DNA of 64,000 nucleotides from contig OY761615.1 in NCBI GenBank assembly GCA_963664845.1, forward strand, positions 5,828,001 through 5,892,000. The letters run 5' to 3'. A program made the translations under genes and the position numbers. Source of the DNA: CAIYTF01 sp963664845 (GTDB taxonomy: Bacteria; Bacteroidota; Ignavibacteria; Ignavibacteriales; Ignavibacteriaceae). Under the pieces are notes generated by a model that was not told the origin of the DNA, did not search any database, and saw only the letters and a list, made by a program, of their open reading frames with translations. Of the stretch, positions 45,005-55,480 are shown piece by piece (within the stretch, counting starts at the first letter, position 1; each line of letters begins with the position of its first letter).

Positions 45005-46398
45005 GGCTTCAAAGCTAAAGGTGCAAATCCCAAACTCTTAAGACCATTCTTTATGATTGGATCCTTCATTATGGTTTTCCAAACAAAACCTGTCCTGTAG
45101 TTCTCCAGCATTATTACAATGGGGCCCTGATCTATACCGAGATAATCCTTGTCGTACCAACCGGCAGTCAAATTGAATGCATCCACGAATCCATATTTTC
45201 CCCACAGACCTTTGCTGCCCAGGTTATTGTAAAAGTTTTCTATGGTCGGCAGCACCAGTTCTGGAGCAAATACTATTGAAGAAACAGCCGCTGTTGGGGC
45301 AATGGTGCCATCATCAAAAAAGGTAAGGTCTGTACCACTGGTCCCTCTTCCTGCATAGCCGAGATATTCTTTTCCATTGGCATTGAATTTATCACCCGGT
45401 CCGTCACAGGCGGTCAGGCCCCAGCAAAGTGAATCATAGCCTTTCCATCCCTTTGGGTTCTCCATCGCATACCGTCTTTGCACAACAATGGCCCGGCGTG
45501 AGTTTTCAAAATAATCGAAACCTTTTTCCATCATATATTTATCAGCAATGCCCCGCAAATCGAGGAAACAGGAAGAATATTGATGCCCGAACAATGGTGG
45601 AAATGATACGAAAGGCATTCCCTTATAGGGCTCACGCCAGTCATAGGTTGCTAACCATGCATCATAAGCTTTGTCCACGTTTTTCATTCCTGAGCCACCG
45701 GCAATGACATAAAGAATTAACGCTTCATTATACCCTATCCATCCCATCTGGTGCATTCCTTCTTCGGGACTCCATCCCAGAGCAAGTGTATTAGTGAACT
45801 TGTCGCTACCACCCTTAATGAAAGCCGCCCATTCAGCACGTTCCATAACCTGAGCCGCCATTTTCCGCAGCTCAATTTCTTCAGGAGTATCGAGATTAAA
45901 ATATTGCCTTGCAAAAATAATCCCGGCAAACAACAATCCTGTATCAATGGTTGAAAGTTCCGAATTCCATTCCCGTTTACCATTTTTCATATCCAGGAAA
46001 TGATAGTAGAGACCTTTGTAACCTGTGGTTGCAGGCTTGGCGGTCTGTCCGGAATTCAGGAGGAACCGCAGCAGATTAGTTGTGATGTGCAGTGCATCAG
46101 CACGGGACATCCAGCCCCGCTCCACTGCGATGCCATAGCACGGAAGAGCAAATCCCACCGCAGCGATACTCGCAGGTGAATATCCTGCCGACCTGTCGCG
46201 CACCAACCCATTGTCTTTATTTACCTCGTTCAGAAAATAGAGAAATGAACGGTACTGGATGGTGTCCAACATAGTTGGGAACGGTATTGCCTTTGAAATA
46301 CTGTCTTGCTCCACGTTGATCTGGCCCTGGGATATCTGGGCCAGATTGGGTAAACAAAATAGTATGATAAGCGAGATCACTAATCTGTACATTTTCAT
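45001..46398 (-). CDS. GH144-type glucanase
   Basis: 465 residues: signal peptide (MKMYRLVISLIILFCLPNLA), then the glucoamylase-like PF10091 fold with IQYRSFLYFLNEVNKDNGLV, SPASIAAVGFALPCYGIAVE, and CWGLTACDGPGDKFNANG, ending MLENYRTGFVWKTIMKDP. It is shorter than the second GH144-type protein of the locus and has neither FN3 nor a T9SS domain, so it is probably periplasmic or outer-membrane retained. GH144 is known for endo-beta-1,2-glucanase. Two different members suggest stepwise cutting outside and inside the outer membrane. GAGGATGAT provides a ribosome-binding site, and the PorV-like stop is 7 bp upstream. Confidence 0.87.
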   Translation of the reverse strand: MKMYRLVISLIILFCLPNLAQISQGQINVEQDSISKAIPFPTMLDTIQYRSFLYFLNEVNKDNGLVRDRSAGYSPASIAAVGFALPCYGIAVERGWMSRADALHITTNLLRFLLNSGQTAKPATTGYKGLYYHFLDMKNGKREWNSELSTIDTGLLFAGIIFARQYFNLDTPEEIELRKMAAQVMERAEWAAFIKGGSDKFTNTLALGWSPEEGMHQMGWIGYNEALILYVIAGGSGMKNVDKAYDAWLATYDWREPYKGMPFVSFPPLFGHQYSSCFLDLRGIADKYMMEKGFDYFENSRRAIVVQRRYAMENPKGWKGYDSLCWGLTACDGPGDKFNANGKEYLGYAGRGTSGTDLTFFDDGTIAPTAAVSSIVFAPELVLPTIENFYNNLGSKGLWGKYGFVDAFNLTAGWYDKDYLGIDQGPIVIMLENYRTGFVWKTIMKDPIIKNGLKSLGFAPLALKP

Positions 46399-46405
46399 AT
46401 CATCC

Positions 46406-47428
46406 TCAGAAGCTCAATCCAACTGTAACCCGGTGGGCCTGTTCCAGTCTTCCATAATCGGCATATGCATAGTCAAACCTCAGCTTGAAAGATGAAAATA
46501 TATCGTTGGTTTCAACGCCTGCTCCAAAAACAAACCCGCCTTCCGCTTCCGGTAAAAACAAATTCCGGTAGCCGGTTCGGAGTTTGAAAATTTTCAAGAT
46601 AGACCATTCGCCTCCGACATTCACGCTTTCAAGATTATCGTTGGGATGCATCGCATCCACAGCCAGCAGTACTGAATAATCGGAATTGAACTCCACAGGA
46701 TAAGATAGTCCAGCACGAAACACGGTAGGAAGAGAGAAAGCTTCTGTGCGCAATTCCGCAGGAAGCTGGTCATTACTTCCATGAATACTGCTGTTAAACG
46801 TATAATTAATGTTAAGATCCCGACCGTTATACGACGCCCGTGGACCAAAATTAGACATACTTGCACCAATGGTCAATCCGCCAGGTGACAGAGAGTATTG
46901 CACACCGAGATTGAAGGCAAATGCCGAAAGACTGCTGTGCCAGATATTCTCATTAATAAACGTAACCTGCATTCCCATTGAAACACGGTCTGTTAGCATG
47001 AGTCCATAACCAAGGCCCAACGCAAAATCATTCACGGTATAACGTTCACCTGTTCCCAGAGGTTGATCAACGGTTCGCACATCAATCTCTCCGGAATTTA
47101 ATGCAGTGACACTCAGAGCGAAGGTACCAAGCCTGTCGATTTTTATGGCAGCAGCGGCATAGTCATATGTAATATCTGCCAGCCATTTGTTGAAAGTAAA
47201 TTGAATATCATTTCCCTCCAACCTGCCAAGGCTTGCCGGATTATAATACATTGCGCTTGCTTCCCCCGATAATGAAGCGGAAGCATTTCCCATTGATGAA
47301 TACCGGGCACTTGGCTCGATCTTCAGGAACTGCCCGATCGTAGTTCCCGTTTTTGATTGTGCCAGTCCCGAAAAGGTAAACGCAACGGCAAAAAACAATA
47401 TGCTACTGATTTTCATGGTGATTTTCAT
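46406..47428 (-). CDS. PorV/PorQ-family outer-membrane protein
   Basis: 340 residues: signal peptide ending SGLAQS, then FLKIEPSARYSSMGNASASL, SAMYYNPASLGRLEG, and a beta-barrel with alternating patterns ending YGRLEQAHRVTVGLSF with terminal Phe. This is the PorV/PorQ-type barrel that serves the type IX secretion system as a shuttle or partner for cargo. Placed directly after the T9SS-sorted protein and the TonB receptor, it may be dedicated to exporting that protein. Confidence 0.88.
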   Translation of the reverse strand: MKITMKISSILFFAVAFTFSGLAQSKTGTTIGQFLKIEPSARYSSMGNASASLSGEASAMYYNPASLGRLEGNDIQFTFNKWLADITYDYAAAAIKIDRLGTFALSVTALNSGEIDVRTVDQPLGTGERYTVNDFALGLGYGLMLTDRVSMGMQVTFINENIWHSSLSAFAFNLGVQYSLSPGGLTIGASMSNFGPRASYNGRDLNINYTFNSSIHGSNDQLPAELRTEAFSLPTVFRAGLSYPVEFNSDYSVLLAVDAMHPNDNLESVNVGGEWSILKIFKLRTGYRNLFLPEAEGGFVFGAGVETNDIFSSFKLRFDYAYADYGRLEQAHRVTVGLSF

Positions 47429-47446
47429 TGTCTTTTCTCCGCTCGT

Positions 47447-50400
47447 TTACTTTATTATCGCAAATTTACCGATATACGTTCCGGTACTGTTACCATCAAC
47501 ATGGTACAGATACAAGCCCGGCGCCACTTCAAGGTTATCCCTCGTTCGGAGATCCCAACTGATGAATCCATTATTAATATTACCATCGTGATGCAGCGTT
47601 TGCACCAACTCACCGGTAACAGTAAATATCCTTACCGTACAATAAGCGGGCAGATTCCTAAATTCTATTTTCCGTTCGCCGCGTCCACTTACTGCATAGC
47701 GCTGCGGTTCAAAACTCGCTGCCCCCACATAGGGATTGGGCACTACATAAGGATGTTCTTCAAATGTTGTCTTTGCTTTGGCGGGGTCAACATACTGTGC
47801 CTTTGTGGTGAAGGTAAATTCATCATCACCTGCAAAAGGTATATTGAGCCGCAGCTGATACGTATCCCCGCTCTTGGCCGGAATAATAGTACCTATTCCA
47901 ATACCCGTTGTATCGATTTCAAATCTCCAGGTAGCCTTAAAAGCTGTTGGTGCCGAGGCCGGAGCAGTCAACACTTCGATAAAATCGCCATTCTGGCTAA
48001 GAGTATTCACATTGCCCTGGTCCCTTAAACGGAATTTTAACTTCACATCGCCGGAAGGCATCTTAGCTATTACAGTAAATTTAGTTGGTTTTGACGGAGC
48101 TCCAATTGCTGCAACTGAAGTGTCTAAAAATGAATCTCCAAAAACTATATCTACGTTTTCCGGATATCCCGAACGACGAAGTTCTACCGGATATCCGGGA
48201 GCATAACGTACTTTTAGCTTCAGATTCGTACCTGAACTCGTATTGAACAGTGTCTTTGCTGAATCAATAGCAACCGTGAGAGGTGTTGAAATAATTGGCA
48301 AAATACCTGCACCGGAAGGGCCGGTGCTTTCACCGGACAGCTCTTCGCCAAGCAGGAACAAAGTGTCCTTGGTCGTCAAATCAACCAAATGATAGGATGA
48401 AGCGCGTACACTGTCAACGGGTTGGTCAAACCGTAATGATAAAAGATGATTATCAGGAACCATTTTCGAATTCAACACTTTAAGGTTGACTGTTCCCGAA
48501 CCCCGGCCGGTAACATGCGTCATATTCAAAATATTGGCACTCTGATATCCCGGTACCGGCGGATTAGGAGTAACCATGACAACGTTTTTGGGGAGTATAA
48601 TACCACCACGCAAGGTTTGGCTAACGGCAATGGCATTTTCAGAAGGATAGATCAATACCGAGTCAATACCCCGGTCATATGCCGTTACCGCGTAATAATA
48701 CAGTTGACCATTCGTTACGGTTGAATCAACAAAGTAGTGTGACAATCCCGAATCTTCACCGAGGAAATAGGCAACACCTTCGACAGTGGTTTGAGAAAAA
48801 CCGTATATATTGTTTTTCAGATCAAATTGGGCGATTGGTTTTCCATTTCCAATCGGGCCGGAACCCGTTGCTGTTAAAATAACCTTGGGATCAAGGAAAG
48901 TCGGGTCAGTAGAACGGTAAATCCGGTAACCCTCAAAGTCATTATTATTGGAGATAGGATCATAGGCACGCTCTGATGCGTTATCCCACAGAATAGTAAC
49001 TCTCTTATCTCCGGCAATCGCTTTTGCAGTTGGCATTGGAGGAGGCACCGCAAATTGATAGTTCGCTTTATATATTTGTTGAACAACTTTTGTAGTTGTA
49101 CTCAACTCGCGCAAATTGGAGCCAAAGCCAAGTGCCAAACTGAAACGCTCTTTTTTCCCTATGTCCAGCACAAACGGACCCGAAGCAAATAAGAACGCGA
49201 TGTTATAATTCAACACCAACGGCTGATCAAAAGAGCTGTCGGGATTCTGAAAATTATTATATAACCGTTTTGGCCATTCTTTCCCGTCATCAAAAAACAC
49301 AATATTGTCCACTTGCGTACTCGGGCTTCCTGACCCGGCTTTGATGCGGTTCATCTTAAACCCGGTCAAACCAATCTGGTCTGATTCGTCAATATCGGTT
49401 TTATCAAAGCTTGGTTCACCTTCAGTTGGAATGCCGTCCTTTTCACCGGGGTCACCGGTTCCAAAAACACCATCCGCACCGGTGTCGTCAAATTCGGCAA
49501 CCCAATCCATGTCTTCGTCGCCAGTCCACCATACGCCAGCCACATAAGCCGGGCGTTGTGTAAGTGGTCCATAAAATGCTTCAAATTTTGCCATGTCGTA
49601 GTGCGCGGTAACGTATGCACGGATTGCATCCTGCCCAATGATCTGAGTTCCGGGACCGCTATCACGTTTTTCATCTGTTATGCCATCCATATCATCATCT
49701 TTGGCATTCGTGGAATTACCGGGAGTTTCAAGGTACGAGTATCCTAAATATCCTGTTGCACCTTTCATACCGTGACCGTTTTTATCCCAGGTATAAACAA
49801 GATTAATACCCGCGCTCTTATCGAAAAATGCATTATCATCGTCTGACTCTGCGATGCCATCCACGCCGACTCCCGAGCCACCGACACCGGAATCCATGTA
49901 AAGACCAAAAATGATATTTTTATCGTATTGGGTTGTGCTCTCATTCGATATATCGTAATGGAAGAAGATCACATTCCCGGCCTGGGGGTTTGACCACTGA
50001 AATCCACGTTGTTCCACTCTCAGTCCAAGTCCCTTTCGGGTAGCATCCCGTGAGTCAGGTGAATATGCCCAGGAATCATAAAGCTGGTCATCATAGACAA
50101 CAAAGCTTTCCTGATCAGCATGAGGCTGTTTTCCAAAATACCCATCCCACGCTCCCTTCCAGCCCGGATCAAATGTTTCGGTACGCTTATCGTACCAAAC
50201 ATCCGGCCAGGTGCGCGCATCATTGCTCATTGCTACCGATCTGCCAGTATTAATTGCCGGATCAATCTGGAAATAACCTATGCGAGGTTCATATCTCATG
50301 GTCTTGCCTCCAGAATTGGTGCCTTGTCTTTCACGGTAACCGGTTTCCATTATATAGGCAACTGTTCCGGTGCGCTGGGTGATTTTTGCCAGAACGAAAG

Positions 50401-50707
50401 GACAAGCGCCATCGCTATAGTTTTCTCCCGATCCTTTGGGAATTTCCACTGAATGGAAAACACTGAGATCAACATTAATAGGATCTGCCGGGTAATCACC
50501 CACCATGCCATAATTGTAGAACACGGTTCTGATATTGTTGGCATCGTGCATTCCGGAGCGCTCCATGTCAATTGAGCCTCTCTCCTCGGGCGGTGTTGTC
50601 GGCAACGGCGTCTGTGCGTACAGTGCACCTGAAACAAATAAAAAGACAATAAAGAGAACTCTGGTTTTCATAAAACTTCTTTTGATTGAGAAATGGTTGA
50701 TGCTCAT
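47447..50707 (-). CDS. Large T9SS-sorted surface protein paired with TonB receptor
   Basis: 1086 residues from ATG 50707; GAGAGG within the end of the upstream receptor gene supports this start, although MKTRVLF at residue 13 is an alternative. Signal peptide ends ALYAQ. The ~850-residue body has acidic calcium-loop-like segments (DDDMDGITDEKRDSG, GDEDMDWVAEFDDTGAD) and an FN3-like domain (RVTILWDNASERAYDPISNN). The C-terminal ~85 residues form a sorting/FlgD-like domain (VRIFTVTGELVQTLHHDG ... GLYLYHVDG). No catalytic motif is visible. It lies one base after the TonB receptor stop and 18 bp before the PorV-like gene. It takes the place that a SusD protein has in Bacteroidia loci, so it may be the substrate-capturing partner (inference). 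Confidence 0.78.
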   Translation of the reverse strand: MSINHFSIKRSFMKTRVLFIVFLFVSGALYAQTPLPTTPPEERGSIDMERSGMHDANNIRTVFYNYGMVGDYPADPINVDLSVFHSVEIPKGSGENYSDGACPFVLAKITQRTGTVAYIMETGYRERQGTNSGGKTMRYEPRIGYFQIDPAINTGRSVAMSNDARTWPDVWYDKRTETFDPGWKGAWDGYFGKQPHADQESFVVYDDQLYDSWAYSPDSRDATRKGLGLRVEQRGFQWSNPQAGNVIFFHYDISNESTTQYDKNIIFGLYMDSGVGGSGVGVDGIAESDDDNAFFDKSAGINLVYTWDKNGHGMKGATGYLGYSYLETPGNSTNAKDDDMDGITDEKRDSGPGTQIIGQDAIRAYVTAHYDMAKFEAFYGPLTQRPAYVAGVWWTGDEDMDWVAEFDDTGADGVFGTGDPGEKDGIPTEGEPSFDKTDIDESDQIGLTGFKMNRIKAGSGSPSTQVDNIVFFDDGKEWPKRLYNNFQNPDSSFDQPLVLNYNIAFLFASGPFVLDIGKKERFSLALGFGSNLRELSTTTKVVQQIYKANYQFAVPPPMPTAKAIAGDKRVTILWDNASERAYDPISNNNDFEGYRIYRSTDPTFLDPKVILTATGSGPIGNGKPIAQFDLKNNIYGFSQTTVEGVAYFLGEDSGLSHYFVDSTVTNGQLYYYAVTAYDRGIDSVLIYPSENAIAVSQTLRGGIILPKNVVMVTPNPPVPGYQSANILNMTHVTGRGSGTVNLKVLNSKMVPDNHLLSLRFDQPVDSVRASSYHLVDLTTKDTLFLLGEELSGESTGPSGAGILPIISTPLTVAIDSAKTLFNTSSGTNLKLKVRYAPGYPVELRRSGYPENVDIVFGDSFLDTSVAAIGAPSKPTKFTVIAKMPSGDVKLKFRLRDQGNVNTLSQNGDFIEVLTAPASAPTAFKATWRFEIDTTGIGIGTIIPAKSGDTYQLRLNIPFAGDDEFTFTTKAQYVDPAKAKTTFEEHPYVVPNPYVGAASFEPQRYAVSGRGERKIEFRNLPAYCTVRIFTVTGELVQTLHHDGNINNGFISWDLRTRDNLEVAPGLYLYHVDGNSTGTYIGKFAIIK

Positions 50708-50708
50708 G

Positions 50709-53381
50709 TTACAATCCTCTCACCGAAAAACCGATTTCCAGCCGGCGCGGTTGATAAAAACGCGAAGGATCAGACAATGTGGAGTTCGTCGTCGAATATA
50801 ACACGTAGTCCGGTGAACCGGTATTATTGAAAACAAAACCATTCGCTGAATGTGTGCCAAGCAAATTAAATATCCGGGCGAACAGGCTCAGATTAACTGG
50901 GCCAATGGTAAAATATTTTTCCCCGCGAAGATCAACCAGCACATAACTGTCTTTTCTTCCGGAATTCGGTTCTTGAGTTGCATTAAAGCCGGAACCTATT
51001 TCCGGCGTATAAGGTTGCCCTGTTCCGAACCGGATGATTGTGCTGAACGAATATTCATCGGGTACCGAATAGACAAAAGTTGCATTGAGCGTATGGCGTT
51101 GATCCCAATTGAACGGAACATCTTTCGGTCGCGCGTCGGCTCCGGCGGCTGCCCTATTTGCGGTTTCCTGCGGATCGCTTGAATTGCCTTGCGCGAACTC
51201 AAGTGTATAATCCAATGAGGAACTTAAGTAGCCGAGATTCCTCTCAAACAGTGATACAGTAAATCCCGAAACACTTCCAAAATCAATGTTGGTGAACCGG
51301 GCGTAATCGGCCGCGGCATACGTGCTGACAAACTCAACTCCCAGCAAATCGCGAATGTCCTTGAAGAAGAGTGAAATCTGTGCGCCAAAATTATTCGAAA
51401 TCGTTTGCTTAAATCCGAATTCATACTGGACAGTCAGTTCCGGATTCAAATCCGGATTTCCCATCACACCATAACTGATTCCGCCCGCCTGCAATTGATC
51501 GAGCACTGAATAGTCGGCATTGCTGTAAAGTAAATTAAGGCCTGGCAGTTGATAAAAATGACCATATGAAAAATATACGGAAGATGCGTCCGTCAACGGG
51601 AAGTTTAATCCGAACCGTGGAGCCAGCGCATTTTTTGCCGTTGTCTTTTTTAAATGAGAGAGCGGAGCGCCTTTGATCGTGTTTGCCGGATTTTGCAGAT
51701 CACTGGGCAACCAGGAGTTTGCATCAAAATATTCCCAGCGCAAACCGGCACGGATGACCAGATCCCCGATTTCGATCCGATCCTGCCCATATGCAGCCAA
51801 CTGTTTCGGGTAGTAAGTTTGCAAACCAGGTTGACGCACAAAGGAATTGTATGGCTTTAAGACTACGGCCCCGGTTACGGTATCCGTAAGCGACAAGAAG
51901 AATCCAGGAGGACCGAATACGATTTCGGAGGTCTGTCCTTCGATTCCCCACTCAATCATGTTCTCGCGATCAACCTGCCAGGTAAATTCAGCCTTCAGGA
52001 TTGCTGAGTTAGTTTTCTGTTTGTACCGGGTAAGGTCAACGCCCTGAACATTGGCGCCAAGTTCATAATTTGCATCGCCCTTTGGCTCACCATAAAGCAG
52101 ATAAAGTGGATCGTAGAGATTTTCGAATACATACGATTTATAGTCAAAATAATTATGCCGGACATTAACGCGATAGAAAAAATTGTTTGAAAGCGTATGC
52201 GTTATACTTAGTCCATGGGTTAACGAAGTTTGGTAAGTCGTAGGGACACCATCCGGTTCAAAACGGAATGAATGATTATAGTTCTTTCTTTTTGCATAAT
52301 CATAGGAAATCTGATAGCTGAGTTGGAAATTATCGAACGTTTGGTTGGCTATTTTTGCCTGGCCACTCCACTCGTCCGAGGTGCTCATAGCCACAATTTT
52401 GCCGTCACCGCTTGGATGAAAGACCCTGTTTTGCAAATCATTTTTATCGCCGGGCTGAAAGCGTCTTTCACCAAATAACCATCCGTCGTTACGATACTTG
52501 CGTCCCGACATGAAGAAGGTTGTTTTGGGTAATCCTGTCGGGCCGCTTACAGAGGCCTGAATATTGAAAATATTAAACGGATTATACGTGCTGTTATGGG
52601 GATAACGAACCTTATCCGTTGAATAGTAATCACCGCTGTACATTTCAAGGGCCCAGTCAAACTTGCTGCTTCCGCTTTTCAGGATTGCGTTAACAACGCC
52701 GGACATTGCCTGCCCATATTTCGCATCGAACGTTCCGCTTATGACCTGCACCTCGTCAATGACAGAACGATCAAGTTCCATCATGGATGCATTGTTAAAG
52801 GGATTATTGACCGAAACGCCATCGATTTGATATTGTACTTCACCAAGACGTCCCCCGCGGAAATGGCCTTCCACAACTCCTGCCTGAAGATTAACAATCT
52901 CAGTGAGAGACTGAACCGGCAAATTTTTGATATCGTCCTTGTTGATGGATGATATGGAACTTGTTTGATTTAATTCAAGCACGGGTTTCTTTGCAATAAC
53001 CACGATCTCCGATCCCTGAAGCGTAATGGGTACCAACTTAGCATCCAATTGCCTGGTTTGATCGGCAGAGATTCTGACCTGTTCAACCTTATACGATGCA
53101 TAACCGATGAACTGGAAACGAACGGAATATACCCCGGGATGAAGGTTTAATATATAGTAGTATCCATCCATATCCGAGACACCACCCCGCTTGGTATCCT
53201 CTATAACGACTGAGGCGCCAAGCAAGGGATTCCCGTTTTCATCAATAATTCTTCCCATCAGTTTTCCCGTAGTTTGCGCAAACAGCACATTACCGGATAT
53301 GAGAAACAAGAAAATCAAACAAGCGGTCTTTACGAATCGCAGTTGTGACAAATCACTATGCCATATCATCCTGGATATCAT
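50709..53381 (-). CDS. TonB-dependent outer-membrane receptor (SusC-like position)
   Basis: 890 residues from ATG 53381, chosen because GGAG lies 9 bp upstream; a longer open frame to 53462 has no such site. Signal peptide ends NVLFAQTTG, then a carboxypeptidase-like regulatory domain (~50-140: KLMGRIIDENGNPLLGASVV), a plug domain (~155-260: SISSINKDDIKNLPVQSLTE, DVQ-type VQVISGTFDAKYGQ), and a 22-stranded barrel to the end (C-terminal FSVRGL). It would import glycan fragments across the outer membrane with TonB energy. Its next gene codes for the large T9SS surface protein, not for SusD. Confidence 0.92.
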   Translation of the reverse strand: MISRMIWHSDLSQLRFVKTACLIFLFLISGNVLFAQTTGKLMGRIIDENGNPLLGASVVIEDTKRGGVSDMDGYYYILNLHPGVYSVRFQFIGYASYKVEQVRISADQTRQLDAKLVPITLQGSEIVVIAKKPVLELNQTSSISSINKDDIKNLPVQSLTEIVNLQAGVVEGHFRGGRLGEVQYQIDGVSVNNPFNNASMMELDRSVIDEVQVISGTFDAKYGQAMSGVVNAILKSGSSKFDWALEMYSGDYYSTDKVRYPHNSTYNPFNIFNIQASVSGPTGLPKTTFFMSGRKYRNDGWLFGERRFQPGDKNDLQNRVFHPSGDGKIVAMSTSDEWSGQAKIANQTFDNFQLSYQISYDYAKRKNYNHSFRFEPDGVPTTYQTSLTHGLSITHTLSNNFFYRVNVRHNYFDYKSYVFENLYDPLYLLYGEPKGDANYELGANVQGVDLTRYKQKTNSAILKAEFTWQVDRENMIEWGIEGQTSEIVFGPPGFFLSLTDTVTGAVVLKPYNSFVRQPGLQTYYPKQLAAYGQDRIEIGDLVIRAGLRWEYFDANSWLPSDLQNPANTIKGAPLSHLKKTTAKNALAPRFGLNFPLTDASSVYFSYGHFYQLPGLNLLYSNADYSVLDQLQAGGISYGVMGNPDLNPELTVQYEFGFKQTISNNFGAQISLFFKDIRDLLGVEFVSTYAAADYARFTNIDFGSVSGFTVSLFERNLGYLSSSLDYTLEFAQGNSSDPQETANRAAAGADARPKDVPFNWDQRHTLNATFVYSVPDEYSFSTIIRFGTGQPYTPEIGSGFNATQEPNSGRKDSYVLVDLRGEKYFTIGPVNLSLFARIFNLLGTHSANGFVFNNTGSPDYVLYSTTNSTLSDPSRFYQPRRLEIGFSVRGL

Positions 53382-53422
53382 TTTCTCAGACTCCAAATAC
53401 AAAATTGTTGAAAGAAATTCAA

Positions 53423-53464
53423 GAGTGAAGCACCCGCGAGGCAATACAACCGGCTGCTTCACTC
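53423..53464 (-). terminator. Terminator of the two-domain CBM9 gene
   Basis: GAGTGAAGCA (53423-53432) pairs with TGCTTCACTC (53455-53464). The hairpin lies just after the stop at 53486 on the minus strand and is followed there by a moderately T-rich stretch. It may attenuate read-through into the TonB receptor gene. Confidence 0.6.
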
Positions 53465-53485
53465 CTTAAGGTTAGATCACTTGCG

Positions 53486-55393
53486 TTATTTCATCAATAA
53501 CATTTTGGCAACATTGCTCTTCATTGTTCCGCTTTCGCCGCGGCCAAGAGAGGTGACTTGATAGAAATAGACACCGCTTGCCATTCCTGCCGGATTAAAC
53601 TTGTATTCATTCAATCCTGCGTGAAGGCCGGTCAGAGTAGTTTTGAAAACTTCTTCTCCCAGAGTGGTGAATACACGCAGAGAAGCATCACCGTTGAACG
53701 GCATCTTGAAGCTGATGTTAGTTGTCGGGTTGAATGGATTTGGATAGTTACCCACCAATTCAATGCCACTGGGGATAGAAATTCTTGAAGCGTCTTTAAC
53801 ATCACTGATAACCTTCGTCGGATCCATAACCATCCATGCACATGCCGGTCCACCGTCATGTTCACGGAACCACCAGGTTCTGGTCCCATAATTGGCAAGT
53901 GAATCATCAAAGGAGTCACCGTCTGATAATACCACACCCATGAAGAGAAGTTTGTCACCCAGATCAGAAGGATATCCCAGTTTTGTCAGGTCCAGGCGCA
54001 TTTCAACACTGTAGCCCGAATCAATATCGCTGTTATTGTTAACCGTAGTTCCGCCTTTAATTGCACTTGCCCATATAGCGGCACTTGAGTCAACCAATCC
54101 CGGCAGATAATCATAAGCTGCTGCTTTACCGGTAGCATCATAACTTACGCGCACTTTCAAAAAGGTCATCACGTTTTCCGCATTAAGACTGGTACGGTGA
54201 CCAATGTTAAACATAATTCCGTCTGTTTTATCAAAAACTTCTGTTCCCTGCACCAACATGTCTTTCACGTCAGCACCGAGATACAGGTAATGATCCTTGA
54301 AGAACATTTTAACAGTTGCAAATGAAGGATCAAGAACCGGTGAAATAGGATTACCATATAATTGTGGCTGATACTGCCCGCTGATATAAGGTCCAATACC
54401 CGGATACGTTTTCCGGACATTTGAATCAGCCCATGCGATGTCAAATGAATAGGCACCTTTCCAAACATCTTCAGTCAATTTACCATCAATCGTTGGCAGT
54501 TTTGCCGAACCGGCACTGGGAATCACTACATCCGGCTGAACATCGGGAAGCACAGCAGTAGCTGTTGTTACATCGGGACTAACATAGATCCGACCGGTGT
54601 TGTTTGAATTATTATTGCCCCAGGGGCTTTGGAAATGTGTGCGTGTTGTATTAATTCTTGAAGCATCAGTGCCCCATGCATTATCACAATCCCAAATACT
54701 GAAATTAAACTCTACAATGTCACCTTGAGGAGCGGTTGGGGTATAACCCATTGCGGAAAGTTTTATTCTCATTTCTACCGTCCATCCGGTATCAGGATTG
54801 GTGTCATCATTACTGAGGCCATGAACTATGGTCACTGCATCCCAAACGGCACGCTGTGCATCTGTTCTTGTGGTATCATTATAATCACCATATTCATTCC
54901 CGATAAAACGCGGCGGGCAGCCAGGTTTCACATACTGCGGAACATTTGCATACCACCAGAGATAACTCAGTTCAATTGGAGCTATAGGTCTGTCTTTCGA
55001 TAATTTATTCTTAATGGACATGATGATACCATCCCATCTTGCCCAGTCAACGCTTCCACCAATTGATGAATCCGGTATTTCAAATCCCAGATATAAATAC
55101 CCATCGCAAAAAAGAAATTTAACTGTTGCTCTTGTAGAGTCCTTTGCGAGATCCGGGTTAAATTCTGACCGGTACCCGCTGGTTGGCAACTGACCCGGTA
55201 CACCATAGACTACTTTTAATGATTCTGCCTTTGCCCATTCAGGCTCATTCAACACACCATCCATTTTAATAGACCCGGCAGGTGCCGTACGCGCCCACAC
55301 GCCATCTGTTCTTTTGGGATACTGCGCTTGCGTTGTGCCGGCTATTCCCAGCAGCAATGCAATTGTCAAAATAAATAATGAAACAAATTTCAT
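53486..55393 (-). CDS. T9SS-sorted protein with two CBM9-like domains
   Basis: 635 residues with a strong ribosome-binding site (AAGGAGG). After the signal peptide (LLLGIAGTTQAQ) come two CBM9/DOMON-like beta-sandwiches, at ~35-260 (SIKMDGVLNEPEWAKAESLK, TVKFLFCDGYLYLGFEI) and ~290-530 (PTIDGKLTEDVWKGAYSFDI, TVKMFFKDHYLYLGADV). A T9SS sorting domain ends the protein (~550-635: NYPNPFNPTTNISFKMP ... SGVYFYQVTS). CBM9 modules bind reducing ends of glucans. The protein would be displayed on the surface to bind glycan. It is 87 bp from the GH94 gene and has its own terminator. Confidence 0.85.
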   Translation of the reverse strand: MKFVSLFILTIALLLGIAGTTQAQYPKRTDGVWARTAPAGSIKMDGVLNEPEWAKAESLKVVYGVPGQLPTSGYRSEFNPDLAKDSTRATVKFLFCDGYLYLGFEIPDSSIGGSVDWARWDGIIMSIKNKLSKDRPIAPIELSYLWWYANVPQYVKPGCPPRFIGNEYGDYNDTTRTDAQRAVWDAVTIVHGLSNDDTNPDTGWTVEMRIKLSAMGYTPTAPQGDIVEFNFSIWDCDNAWGTDASRINTTRTHFQSPWGNNNSNNTGRIYVSPDVTTATAVLPDVQPDVVIPSAGSAKLPTIDGKLTEDVWKGAYSFDIAWADSNVRKTYPGIGPYISGQYQPQLYGNPISPVLDPSFATVKMFFKDHYLYLGADVKDMLVQGTEVFDKTDGIMFNIGHRTSLNAENVMTFLKVRVSYDATGKAAAYDYLPGLVDSSAAIWASAIKGGTTVNNNSDIDSGYSVEMRLDLTKLGYPSDLGDKLLFMGVVLSDGDSFDDSLANYGTRTWWFREHDGGPACAWMVMDPTKVISDVKDASRISIPSGIELVGNYPNPFNPTTNISFKMPFNGDASLRVFTTLGEEVFKTTLTGLHAGLNEYKFNPAGMASGVYFYQVTSLGRGESGTMKSNVAKMLLMK

Positions 55394-55480
55394 AGAACCT
55401 CCTTATGCTAAAGTTACATGATGATTTACTATTGTATAATTCTTCTGCTTACAATTTTCGTTTGGTGATGCCTGTTGACT

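Noticed and set aside
50709..53381. SusD-like gene next to the TonB receptor
   Set aside because: Both neighbours were read through. One is a T9SS-sorted protein and the other a CBM9 protein. Neither has SusD features.
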